64,000 bases of DNA from M3007 sp044230315. Lineage in GTDB: Bacteria > Bacteroidota > Bacteroidia > Chitinophagales > Saprospiraceae. The notes beneath the pieces were generated by a model. The model was not told the origin of the DNA. It worked only from the letters and a program-made list of their open reading frames with translations, and did not search any database. Below are positions 49,724 to 58,973 of this stretch, in pieces. The DNA is taken from contig JBGARJ010000002.1 in the NCBI GenBank assembly GCA_044230315.1, forward strand, positions 186,001 to 250,000, in the 5' to 3' direction. Positions within the stretch are counted from its first letter, which is position 1. Each line of letters begins with the position of its first letter. The position numbers and the translations under genes were made by a program.

Positions 49724-52700
49724 ATGTATAGACTGCCAACAATACTGGTTTTCCTTGGACTGGCGGTTCGGGTATTCTCCCAATCGCCGCACGGCGCTGA
49801 TTTCAAGGTCAATTGCGCTGCCTGTCACACATCGGCCGGGTGGGAGATCCCGTTTGATGCCTGGAACCGCACGGGGCCGGTATTTTCGAGGGTTACCGGC
49901 TGGCAGATCGGCTGGGATACCGCGGCGTTTAACCACAACAAAACCAATTTTCAGCTCAAAGGTCAGCATGCCCAGGCGGATTGCCGGGCCTGCCATGAAT
50001 CGCTCGTTTTTTCGCAAGCCCAAACAGGTTGTATTTCCTGCCATAAGGATATGCACAGCGGCACCGTAGGTTCGGATTGCGCCCGCTGCCATACCACCAA
50101 CAATTGGCTGGTGGATAATATAAATGAGTTGCACCAGGACAATGGATTCCCGTTAGTGGGGGTGCATGCTTCGACGAATTGTATTGATTGCCATAAATCA
50201 GAAACAGGCTTGCGGTTCGACCGCATTGGAAATGCCTGCGTGAATTGCCACCTCGTGGATTATACCGCTACTACCAACCCGGATCACAAAGGCGCCGGGT
50301 TCTCGACCAATTGCGTGGAGTGCCACGACATGACGCACCAGGATTGGACGACGGACAAGGTCAAACACGATTTTTTCCCGCTTACTAAAGGGCATGCTAT
50401 ATCCGATTGCGCCAAATGCCATGCGGGCGGCGATTACGCCAATACCAGCCCCGATTGTATTTCGTGCCACCAACCGGATTATGCGGCTTCCACCGACCCG
50501 AACCACACGCAGGCGCAATTTTCCAAAAATTGCACGGATTGCCATACCACCGACGCCAACTGGATGCCGGCGAAATACAGTCAGCATGATGTGGATTATT
50601 TCCCGATCTACAGCGGGGCGCACCAGGGGACCTGGAATAAATGCGCCGATTGCCACAGCAACACCAGCGACTATACTCAATTTACTTGCACCAGTTGCCA
50701 TGCCAACCCGACCACTGACAATCAGCACGGCGGGGTCAATGGTTATTCGTATAACAGCCCGGCTTGCCTGGCCTGCCACCCGAACGGCAACGCAACGGAT
50801 GTTTTCGACCATAGCAAAACGAATTTCCCGTTGACGGGTGCGCACCTGACGGTAAATTGTACGCAGTGCCATACAACGGGATATGCGGGCACGCCGACCA
50901 ATTGTTCGGGTTGCCATACGCCCGATTACAACCAAAGCGCCAACCCCGGCCACACAGTATTGGGGCTCCCGACGGATTGTGCGAGCTGCCATACGACGGC
51001 CGGCTGGTCGCCGGCAACCTTTGCCATCCACAACAATTATTACCCGCTGAATGGCGCACACGCAGCGATTGCGACCGATTGTGCCACTTGTCACCACGGC
51101 AATTATACCAACACGCCGAACACCTGTGCGGGTTGTCACACCTCTGATTACAACCAAACGACCGATCCGAACCACGTAGCGGCCAAACTGTCAACCGATT
51201 GTAAGAGTTGCCACAATGAAACGGCGTGGGTTCCGTCGACCTTTGACCACAACAGTTTTTACCCGCTGACCGGCGCACACGCGGCGATTGCCAAGGATTG
51301 CAACGCCTGCCACAACGGAAATTATACCAACACGCCGAACACCTGCGCGGGTTGCCATACAACCGATTACAACCAAACAACCGATCCGAATCACCTGGCG
51401 GCAAAATTCCCGACGGATTGCAAGAATTGCCACAACGAAACGGCGTGGGTTCCGTCGACCTTTGACCACAACAGTTTTTACCCGCTAACCGGGGCACACG
51501 CGGCGATTGCCAAGGATTGCAACGCCTGCCACCACGGCGATTACACCAATACACCGAATACCTGCGCGGGTTGCCATACGCCGGACTATAACCAAACAGC
51601 GAACCCGAGCCACACAGCCCTGACCCTGCCGACTGACTGCGCGGGTTGCCACACCACCGGCGGCTGGGCGCCGGCTACTTTTACCATTCACAACAACTTC
51701 TACCCGCTCAACGGCGCCCATGCAGCCATCGCCAACGACTGCGCCACTTGCCACAAGGGCAATTATACGAATACGCCGAACACCTGCGCCGGCTGCCACA
51801 CGCCGGATTACAATCAAACCACCAACCCGAACCACGTGACCGCAACGTTCCCGACCGATTGCAAAACCTGCCACAGCGAAACGGCCTGGGTGCCTTCAAC
51901 CTTCGATCACAATAATTTTTATCCCCTCACGGGTATGCATGCCACCATCGCGATGGATTGCAACGCCTGTCACCACGGCAATTACACCAACACACCGAAT
52001 ACATGTGCCGGCTGCCACACGCCGGATTACAACCAAACGACGAATCCGAGCCATACGACGCTGGCGTTGCCGATGGATTGTGCGGGTTGTCACACGACTG
52101 GCGGCTGGTCGCCGGCCACGTTTACGATCCACAGCAATTATTACCCGCTTAACGGCGCGCATGCGGCCATTGCCAATGATTGCGCTACCTGCCACAAGGG
52201 CAATTACACCAACACGCCGAATACCTGCGCGGGTTGCCACACACCGGATTACAACCAGACGACCAACCCCAATCACGCGGCTGCCCAATTCCCGACGGAT
52301 TGCGCGGCGTGCCACAATGAAACCACCTGGGCGCCGGCGACGTTTGATCACGACGGGCAGTATTTCCCCATTTACAGCGGTGCGCACAACGGCGAGTGGA
52401 ACCAGTGCGCGGATTGCCATACCAATCCGTCCAATTTTGCCGAATTTACCTGCACCACTTGTCATGCCAACCCACAAACCAACAATCAGCACGCGGGCGT
52501 AAACGGATATACGTACACCAACTCCGCTTGTCTCGCTTGCCATCCGACGGGCAATGCCACCAATATATTTGACCACAATACCACAGCATTCCCGCTCACG
52601 GGCGCACACCTGACGACCAATTGTATCGACTGCCATGCGTCGGGCTTTGCTGGTACGCCGACGGCTTGCGCGAGTTGCCATACACCGGATTATAATCAAT

Positions 52701-55700
52701 CCACCAACCCCAATCATGCAGCGCTGGCCATCCCGACGGATTGTGCGGAATGCCATACTACCAATGGCTGGCAGCCAGCGACGTTTGCCATTCACAACCA
52801 CTATTATCCGCTCAATGGGGCGCATGCCGCTGTGGCGAATGATTGCGCCACCTGTCACCAGGGTAATTACAACAATACTCCGAACACTTGCGCGGGCTGC
52901 CATATCGGTGATTACAATAAGACCACCAATCCGAATCACGTTACAGGCCAGTTTTCCACAGATTGCAAGATGTGCCATGGGGAGACCGCCTGGAGTCCGT
53001 CGACGTTTGATCACAACAGCGTATATCCGCTAACAGGCGCGCATGCCACCATTGCAAGCGATTGTAACGCGTGTCACCAGGGGAATTATACCAATACCCC
53101 GAATACTTGTGCGGGTTGTCACACACCGGATTACAACCAGACGACCAATCCGAACCACGTGGCGCTGGCCATCCCGACGGATTGTGCGAGTTGCCACACG
53201 AATGTATCCTGGCAACCGGCCACCTTTGCCATTCACAACAACTATTATCCGCTCAACGGCGCGCATGCAGCCATTGCCACGGATTGCGCCACCTGCCACA
53301 ACGGCAACTACAACAATACGCCCAACACTTGCGCGGGTTGCCATATCGGCGATTACAACAAGACATCCAATCCAAATCACGTATCCGGACAATTTCCGAC
53401 CGATTGCGCGACATGCCACGGCGAGACAACGTGGGTGCCATCGACGTTAGACCACAATAGTTTTTATCCGTTGACCGGGGCGCATGCTGCGATTGCCAAC
53501 GATTGCAATACCTGTCACCAGGGGAATTATACCTCCACGCCGAATACGTGTGCAGGTTGCCACACGCCGAATTACAACCAGACGACCAATCCGAACCACG
53601 TGGCGCTGGCCATCCCGACGGATTGCGCGAGTTGCCACACGAATGTATCCTGGCAACCGGCAACGTTTGCCATTCACAACAATTATTACCCGCTCAACGG
53701 CGCCCATGCGGCCATTGCCAGCGACTGCGCCACCTGCCACAACGGGAATTACAACAACACACCCAACACATGTGTAGGTTGCCACCAGACCAATTACAAC
53801 CAGACGACCAACCCCAACCACGCGGCAGAACAATTCCCCACCGATTGCGCCAGTTGCCACAGCGAAACGGCCTGGGCGCCGTCGACTTTCAACCACAACA
53901 ACTATTATCCGCTCAACGGGGCGCACGCGACTATTGCCAACGATTGCAACGCCTGCCACAACGGGAACTATACCACTACGCCGAATACCTGCGTGGGTTG
54001 CCACCAGACCAATTACAACCAGACCACCAACCCGAATCACGCTGCTGCGCAATTCCCTACCGATTGTGCCAGTTGTCACAATGAAACGGCCTGGGTGCCG
54101 TCGACCTTCGACCACAACAATTTCTATCCGTTGACCGGGGCGCATGCGGCCATAGCCAATGATTGCAATGCCTGCCACCAGGGGAATTACACCTCCACAC
54201 CGAATACGTGTGCGGGTTGCCACACGCCGAATTACAACCAGACCACCAATCCGAATCACGTGGCGCTGGCCATCCCGACGGATTGTGCGAGTTGCCACAC
54301 CAATGTATCCTGGCAACCGGCAACGTTCGCCATTCACAACAATTATTACCCGCTCAACGGCGCGCATGCAACCATTGCCAGTGACTGCACCACCTGCCAC
54401 AACGGCAATTACAACAACACACCCAACACTTGCGTGGGTTGCCACCAGACCAATTACAATCAAACGACCAACCCGAGCCACGCGGCGGCGCAATTCCCCA
54501 CCGATTGTGCGACTTGCCACAGCGAGACTGCGTGGGTACCGTCGACGTTAGACCACAATAGTTTTTATCCCTTGACCGGGGCGCATGCTGCGATTGCCAA
54601 CGATTGCAATACCTGTCACCAGGGGAATTATACCTCCACGCCGAATACGTGTGCGGGTTGCCACACGCCGAATTACAACCAAACCACGAATCCGAACCAC
54701 CTGGCGCTGGCCATCCCGACGGATTGCGCCAGTTGCCATACCAATGCAGCCTGGCAACCGGCTACTTTCGCGATCCACAATAATTACTATGCCTTGAATG
54801 GGGCGCATGCGGCTATCGCTACCGACTGTGCGGCCTGCCACAACGGCAATTACAACAATACGCCGAACACTTGCGTGGGCTGCCACCAGGCCAATTACAA
54901 CCAGACGACCAATCCGAACCACGTGGCAGAACAATTCCCCACCGATTGCGCCACTTGTCACAGCGAGACGGCCTGGGTACCGTCGACTTTCGACCACAAT
55001 AGTTTTTATCCGCTCAACGGGGCGCATGCGACTATTGCCAACGATTGTAACGCCTGCCACAACGGCAATTACAACAACACGCCCAACACTTGCGTGGGTT
55101 GCCACCAGACCAATTACAATCAGACGACCAACCCCAATCACGGTGCTGCGCAACTCCCCACCGATTGTGCCAGTTGTCACAATGAAACGGCGTGGGTGCC
55201 ATCGACCTTCGACCACAACAGTTTTTACCCGCTGACCGGGGCGCATGCCGCCATTGCCAATGATTGCAATGCCTGTCACCAGGGGAATTACACCACTACG
55301 CCGAATACCTGTGCGGGTTGTCACACGCCGAATTACAACCAAACCACGAATCCGAACCACGTGGCGCTGGGTATTCCGACGGATTGCGCGAGTTGCCATA
55401 CCAATGCGGCCTGGCAACCGGCTACTTTCGCGATCCACAATAATTACTACGCCTTGAATGGGGCGCATGCGGCTATTGCCAATGATTGCGCGGCCTGCCA
55501 CAACGGCAATTACAACAACACACCAAATACCTGCGCTGGATGCCATATCGGGGATTATAACCAAACCACAAGTCCGAACCACGTTCAGCAACAATTCCCA
55601 ACCAATTGCGCGAGTTGCCACGACGAAACGGCTTGGATTCCGTCGACCTTTGACCACAACACCGTGTATCCGCTGACCGGCGCGCATGCGGCCATTGCCA

Positions 55701-56311
55701 ACGACTGCAACGATTGCCACCACGGGAATTACACCAATACACCGAACACCTGTGCAGCTTGCCATACCACGAATTACAATCAGACCACCAACCCCAACCA
55801 CGTTTCACTGACTATCCCGACTGATTGTGCCCAATGCCATACCACCAATGGCTGGGCGCCGGCAACTTTCCCCATTCACAACAATTATTATCAACTCAAT
55901 GGCGCGCACGCGGCCATTGCCAACAACTGTGCGGCCTGCCATAACGGCAATTATAACAATACACCGAATACCTGTTATGGGTGTCACCAGGCTAATTACA
56001 CGCAGGCTACCAATCCCAACCACGTCTCTGCGGGCTTCCCGGTAGCCTGCCAAAATTGTCACACCGAAACAGCCTGGACGCCGTCCACCTTCAATCACGA
56101 CGGGATGTATTTCCCCATTTATCACGGCAAACACAAGGACAAGTGGAATCTGTGTGCCGACTGCCATACAAATGCATCAAATTTTGCGCAATTTACCTGT
56201 ATCACCTGCCACACCAATCCGGAGACCAATAACCACCATCAGGGCGTATCGGGCTATTCCTATAACAGTGCTGCTTGTTTGTCGTGCCATCCCAACGGAT
56301 CAGCCAATTAA
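49724..56311 (+). CDS. Giant multiheme cytochrome c, 88 CXXCH motifs
   Basis: The protein has 2195 residues with a signal peptide (MYRLPTILVF.. to VFSQ). I count 88 CXXCH motifs, one per 25 residues. The modules match the 37-heme paralogue: 9-heme N-terminus, 6-heme module (heme 10 near residue 270), six 3-heme units (residues about 419-859), 6-heme module (about 860-1006), fifteen 3-heme units (about 1007-2108) and the 4-heme end module (from about 2109). The unit consensus is DCxxCHxETAWVPSTFDHN, then GAHAAIAxDCNACHxGNYTN, then TPNTCAGCHTPDYNQTTNPNH, with one spare His per heme. It ends six residues after the last CXXCH, without a T9SS domain or lipobox. I infer a filament- or rod-like electron conductor. 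Heme attachment would need the CcsBA encoded nearby. Confidence 0.93.
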   Translation: MYRLPTILVFLGLAVRVFSQSPHGADFKVNCAACHTSAGWEIPFDAWNRTGPVFSRVTGWQIGWDTAAFNHNKTNFQLKGQHAQADCRACHESLVFSQAQTGCISCHKDMHSGTVGSDCARCHTTNNWLVDNINELHQDNGFPLVGVHASTNCIDCHKSETGLRFDRIGNACVNCHLVDYTATTNPDHKGAGFSTNCVECHDMTHQDWTTDKVKHDFFPLTKGHAISDCAKCHAGGDYANTSPDCISCHQPDYAASTDPNHTQAQFSKNCTDCHTTDANWMPAKYSQHDVDYFPIYSGAHQGTWNKCADCHSNTSDYTQFTCTSCHANPTTDNQHGGVNGYSYNSPACLACHPNGNATDVFDHSKTNFPLTGAHLTVNCTQCHTTGYAGTPTNCSGCHTPDYNQSANPGHTVLGLPTDCASCHTTAGWSPATFAIHNNYYPLNGAHAAIATDCATCHHGNYTNTPNTCAGCHTSDYNQTTDPNHVAAKLSTDCKSCHNETAWVPSTFDHNSFYPLTGAHAAIAKDCNACHNGNYTNTPNTCAGCHTTDYNQTTDPNHLAAKFPTDCKNCHNETAWVPSTFDHNSFYPLTGAHAAIAKDCNACHHGDYTNTPNTCAGCHTPDYNQTANPSHTALTLPTDCAGCHTTGGWAPATFTIHNNFYPLNGAHAAIANDCATCHKGNYTNTPNTCAGCHTPDYNQTTNPNHVTATFPTDCKTCHSETAWVPSTFDHNNFYPLTGMHATIAMDCNACHHGNYTNTPNTCAGCHTPDYNQTTNPSHTTLALPMDCAGCHTTGGWSPATFTIHSNYYPLNGAHAAIANDCATCHKGNYTNTPNTCAGCHTPDYNQTTNPNHAAAQFPTDCAACHNETTWAPATFDHDGQYFPIYSGAHNGEWNQCADCHTNPSNFAEFTCTTCHANPQTNNQHAGVNGYTYTNSACLACHPTGNATNIFDHNTTAFPLTGAHLTTNCIDCHASGFAGTPTACASCHTPDYNQSTNPNHAALAIPTDCAECHTTNGWQPATFAIHNHYYPLNGAHAAVANDCATCHQGNYNNTPNTCAGCHIGDYNKTTNPNHVTGQFSTDCKMCHGETAWSPSTFDHNSVYPLTGAHATIASDCNACHQGNYTNTPNTCAGCHTPDYNQTTNPNHVALAIPTDCASCHTNVSWQPATFAIHNNYYPLNGAHAAIATDCATCHNGNYNNTPNTCAGCHIGDYNKTSNPNHVSGQFPTDCATCHGETTWVPSTLDHNSFYPLTGAHAAIANDCNTCHQGNYTSTPNTCAGCHTPNYNQTTNPNHVALAIPTDCASCHTNVSWQPATFAIHNNYYPLNGAHAAIASDCATCHNGNYNNTPNTCVGCHQTNYNQTTNPNHAAEQFPTDCASCHSETAWAPSTFNHNNYYPLNGAHATIANDCNACHNGNYTTTPNTCVGCHQTNYNQTTNPNHAAAQFPTDCASCHNETAWVPSTFDHNNFYPLTGAHAAIANDCNACHQGNYTSTPNTCAGCHTPNYNQTTNPNHVALAIPTDCASCHTNVSWQPATFAIHNNYYPLNGAHATIASDCTTCHNGNYNNTPNTCVGCHQTNYNQTTNPSHAAAQFPTDCATCHSETAWVPSTLDHNSFYPLTGAHAAIANDCNTCHQGNYTSTPNTCAGCHTPNYNQTTNPNHLALAIPTDCASCHTNAAWQPATFAIHNNYYALNGAHAAIATDCAACHNGNYNNTPNTCVGCHQANYNQTTNPNHVAEQFPTDCATCHSETAWVPSTFDHNSFYPLNGAHATIANDCNACHNGNYNNTPNTCVGCHQTNYNQTTNPNHGAAQLPTDCASCHNETAWVPSTFDHNSFYPLTGAHAAIANDCNACHQGNYTTTPNTCAGCHTPNYNQTTNPNHVALGIPTDCASCHTNAAWQPATFAIHNNYYALNGAHAAIANDCAACHNGNYNNTPNTCAGCHIGDYNQTTSPNHVQQQFPTNCASCHDETAWIPSTFDHNTVYPLTGAHAAIANDCNDCHHGNYTNTPNTCAACHTTNYNQTTNPNHVSLTIPTDCAQCHTTNGWAPATFPIHNNYYQLNGAHAAIANNCAACHNGNYNNTPNTCYGCHQANYTQATNPNHVSAGFPVACQNCHTETAWTPSTFNHDGMYFPIYHGKHKDKWNLCADCHTNASNFAQFTCITCHTNPETNNHHQGVSGYSYNSAACLSCHPNGSAN
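53161..55362 (+). repeat. Two tandem 1101-bp higher-order repeats within the 88-heme gene
   Basis: The landmark GGCGCTGG recurs at 53161, 53602, 54262, 54703 and 55363, spaced 441, 660, 441 and 660 bp. This gives a superperiod of 1101 bp (367 codons, five 3-heme units, 15 hemes). The rare variant PSTLDHN (in place of PSTFDHN) occurs at 53441 and 54542, again 1101 bp apart, within more than 100 bp of nearly identical sequence. Confidence 0.85.
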
Positions 56312-56355
56312 TAATCCCGGAGGTTTATCCGGACACTATAAAACACCGAGGAGTT

Positions 56356-57996
56356 ATGCGAAATTTCGTCTGCTTGCTTGCCCTTTTTCTGTTTGTGCAA
56401 CGTGCACAAGTATTGGCTCAGGTTGTATTGGAGAAGGGGACTGTGTCTTTCGTTTCCTCGCAGAATGTATACGTGAAATTCGAGTCCACGAAGGGGATAA
56501 ACATCGGCGATACCTTGTTTTTCAAAAAGGCCGAAAACCCGTTGCCTGCATTGCTGGTGTCGAATAAGTCGTCAGTCTCTTGTGTTTGCTCCAAACTGAT
56601 ACCGGATACCATCCGGGTTGGCGATGAAATAACGGCTCGAACCATTCAGGCGGAACCAAAGAAGAAAGACAAAGCGAAAGACATTGGCGACAACAAGGAA
56701 AAAGATGCGCTCCCGCCGGGCCATCCCGATAAAAGCCCCGAGCAAGCGGCCAAAGCAGAAGACGGTGTAGCGCAAAACAAAAAAATACCCAAACAAAAAA
56801 TCCGGGCCCGCTTGTCTGCTTCCTCCTACACCAACCTTTCCGACCGGGGGGGAGACAGGACCCAGATGCGGTATTCCTTTACAATGCAGGGCGATCACAT
56901 TAAGAATTCCAGATTTTCTACCGACAACTATATCACCTTCCGCCACACGCTGGGTGAGTGGGACCAGGTGAAGGCGAATTTCAACGACGCCCTCAAGATT
57001 TATTCGCTCTCGGTCAAATATGATTTTACGGAAAACACGAATCTGGTATTGGGCAGGAGGATCAACCCGAAGATGGCCAGCATGGGGGCAATAGACGGTG
57101 CACAGTTTGAAAAGGGCTTTGGCAGTTTTTTCTTCGGCGCCATTGCCGGCTCGCGGCCGGATATGTTGGACTATAGCGTCAATTTTCACCTGATGCAGGG
57201 CGGCGCCTACATTGGGCATGAAGCAAAAAACCCGAACAATTATCAGCTCACTACGCTGGGCGTGATCGAGCAACGGAACAAATCAGCCGTTGACCGTCGG
57301 TTCATGTATTTTCAACACACCGGCGACCTGGCAAAAAACCTGAACCTGTTTGGCTCCTGCGAGGTGGATCTGTACGAAAAAATCAACAATGAATCGAAAA
57401 CCAAACCCAGCCTGACCAACCTCTTTCTCTCGCTGCAATACCGGTTTTCGAGGAAGCTGAGTGCGAACATTTCGTATGACAGCCGGAAAAACATCATTTA
57501 CTATGAGTCCTATAAAAGTTATATCGACAAGCTAATTGAAGATGAAACCCGGCAAGGCTTGCGTTTTGGCCTCAACTACCGGCCGTTCAAACTTATTTCC
57601 TGGGGCATGAATGCCAGTTGGCGTTTTCAAAAAACCAATATCAACGATTCAAAAAACCTGAACACTTACCTGAATGTTAACCGTGTTCCCTTCCTGAAGG
57701 CCTCCGTATCGGTTACGGCAAATTTTCTGCAGACGAGTTATATCAACAGTAAGATTTACGGCGTAAAATTGCTCAAGGATTTCTTCGGTGGCAAAGTTAA
57801 TGGCGAACTTTACTACCGCCGGGTCGATTATGATTTTCCGGTGTATCAGTACAAAACCAACCAAAATATCATAGGCGGCAGCCTTTCCTGGCAGATTCTC
57901 AAAAAACTGGGTTTCTACTTTTTTGTGGAGGAGACGCTCGACAGTCAAAACAATAATTATATGCTGATCAATACAAAATTAATACAGCGGTTCTGA
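56356..57996 (+). CDS. Outer-membrane beta-barrel protein of the cytochrome locus
   Basis: ATG 56356 begins a signal peptide ending VLAQ; the longer frame to 56275 is inside the cytochrome gene. The product has 546 residues. Residues 22-95 form a small beta domain (VSSQNVYVKFESTKGINIGDTLFF). Residues about 98-150 are a charged Lys/Glu/Pro linker. From about 155 to the end there are alternating amphipathic strands typical of a beta-barrel (GLRFGLNYRPFKLISWGMNASWRF, VNGELYYRRVDYDF), and the last residue is Phe, as in outer-membrane proteins. Next to secreted multiheme cytochromes this suggests a porin-cytochrome conduit. It follows the 88-heme gene by 44 bp. The strand number is not determined. 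Confidence 0.82.
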   Translation: MRNFVCLLALFLFVQRAQVLAQVVLEKGTVSFVSSQNVYVKFESTKGINIGDTLFFKKAENPLPALLVSNKSSVSCVCSKLIPDTIRVGDEITARTIQAEPKKKDKAKDIGDNKEKDALPPGHPDKSPEQAAKAEDGVAQNKKIPKQKIRARLSASSYTNLSDRGGDRTQMRYSFTMQGDHIKNSRFSTDNYITFRHTLGEWDQVKANFNDALKIYSLSVKYDFTENTNLVLGRRINPKMASMGAIDGAQFEKGFGSFFFGAIAGSRPDMLDYSVNFHLMQGGAYIGHEAKNPNNYQLTTLGVIEQRNKSAVDRRFMYFQHTGDLAKNLNLFGSCEVDLYEKINNESKTKPSLTNLFLSLQYRFSRKLSANISYDSRKNIIYYESYKSYIDKLIEDETRQGLRFGLNYRPFKLISWGMNASWRFQKTNINDSKNLNTYLNVNRVPFLKASVSVTANFLQTSYINSKIYGVKLLKDFFGGKVNGELYYRRVDYDFPVYQYKTNQNIIGGSLSWQILKKLGFYFFVEETLDSQNNNYMLINTKLIQRF

Positions 57997-58103
57997 ACAA
58001 ATACTTATGCTACTGGAATTAGAGAGGGCGTCTTTATCTTGCAACCAAAGTATATTGCACCCGCAGCCGGATGACCGCACACACAATAATTAAAACGGAT
58101 AAA

Positions 58104-58865
58104 ATGAAAGTCTTGGTTTTCGAAACGATTTTACTGTTAATATTATCCTTATTTGCCTGCAATTCCCAACCAAAGGTCATTGAAAGTGAATCCGCAACGA
58201 GTACAGCCGGAAGTGCCGTGGATCAAGCGTTACCCGGCGTGCAGGTTTCTATGGATGCGGAACACAAGGTCGTGGCAGAAGAAACGTTGAACACGGAGCG
58301 GTACACGTATGTGCGCGTAAAGGAGAATGATTCCGATTTTTGGATTGCTATCCCCAAAACGGCTGTTGAGATTGGCGCAACCTATTACTATAAGGGCGGA
58401 TTATTAAAAAAGAACTTCCAAAGCCAGGAATATAACCGGGTCTTTGAAACGATCTATCTGGTTTCCGGCATTTCAAAAGAACAGATAGATGGAGGCGGAG
58501 GAGGCTCTGCCGTCGATCAGGCCCTGACGCAAACGCCCAGCCCGGAAGCCACCGCGCCCCCTAAATCGGTCAAATCGGCGCCAGGTGCAATAAAAATCGC
58601 CGAACTGGTGGGCCATTTGAGCAAATATGAAGGCAAAGTGATCCGGGTGACCGGAAAATGCGTGAAAATCAACCCCATGATCATGGGCCGCAACTGGATC
58701 CATATCCAGGACGGCACGGCAAACAACTTCGATCTTACCATTACGACCACTGAAAATGTACCGCTGGGTGAAGTGGTTACCCTGGAAGGTACTATTGCCT
58801 TGAACAAAGATTTTGGCGCCGGTTACCGGTACAATGTGATCATGGAAGGGGCAGCCTTGAAATGA
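58104..58865 (+). CDS. Lipoprotein with C-terminal OB-fold-like domain
   Basis: ATG 58104 starts a lipoprotein signal peptide with a Cys after LSLFA (near residue 19). The product has 253 residues. A first folded region (about 45-130) contains VRVKENDSDFWIAIPKTAVEIG and YYKGGLLKKNFQS. A Pro/Ser linker follows, preceded by the GSAVDQAL peptide that also occurs near residue 35, a short internal duplication. Residues about 165-253 resemble an OB-fold (YEGKVIRVTGKCVKINPMIMGRNWIHIQDGT). Both folded parts share the WIHIQDG/WIAIP style, so they may be related. It is last in the locus, 107 bp after the barrel gene. The role is unknown. Confidence 0.72.
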   Translation: MKVLVFETILLLILSLFACNSQPKVIESESATSTAGSAVDQALPGVQVSMDAEHKVVAEETLNTERYTYVRVKENDSDFWIAIPKTAVEIGATYYYKGGLLKKNFQSQEYNRVFETIYLVSGISKEQIDGGGGGSAVDQALTQTPSPEATAPPKSVKSAPGAIKIAELVGHLSKYEGKVIRVTGKCVKINPMIMGRNWIHIQDGTANNFDLTITTTENVPLGEVVTLEGTIALNKDFGAGYRYNVIMEGAALK

Positions 58866-58882
58866 TTGCATGCCACATTTTC

Positions 58883-58940
58883 CCCGGAAGCAGAAAGGCA
58901 CGGACGGTCTGGCGATCATCCGTGCCTTTCTGCTTCCGGG
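58883..58940. terminator. Long hairpin between the cytochrome locus and ccsBA
   Basis: A perfect 22-bp stem has arms at 58883-58904 and 58919-58940, starting CCCGGAAGCAGAAAGG, around a 14-base loop. It separates convergent genes and probably stops transcription from both sides. No T-run follows. Confidence 0.7.
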
Positions 58941-58973
58941 CGGGGCAAATACCTTTGATCTTGCACAGGGGGC

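Noticed and set aside
46798..56311. Regularly spaced DNA repeats that could be mistaken for a CRISPR array or satellite
   Set aside because: The period (about 220 bp) keeps the reading frame and encodes CXXCH units; no short identical repeats with unique spacers and no cas genes are present.
49724..56311. T9SS-mediated surface display of the giant cytochrome
   Set aside because: The protein ends six residues after its last CXXCH, with no C-terminal sorting domain. The same holds for the 37- and 23-motif proteins.
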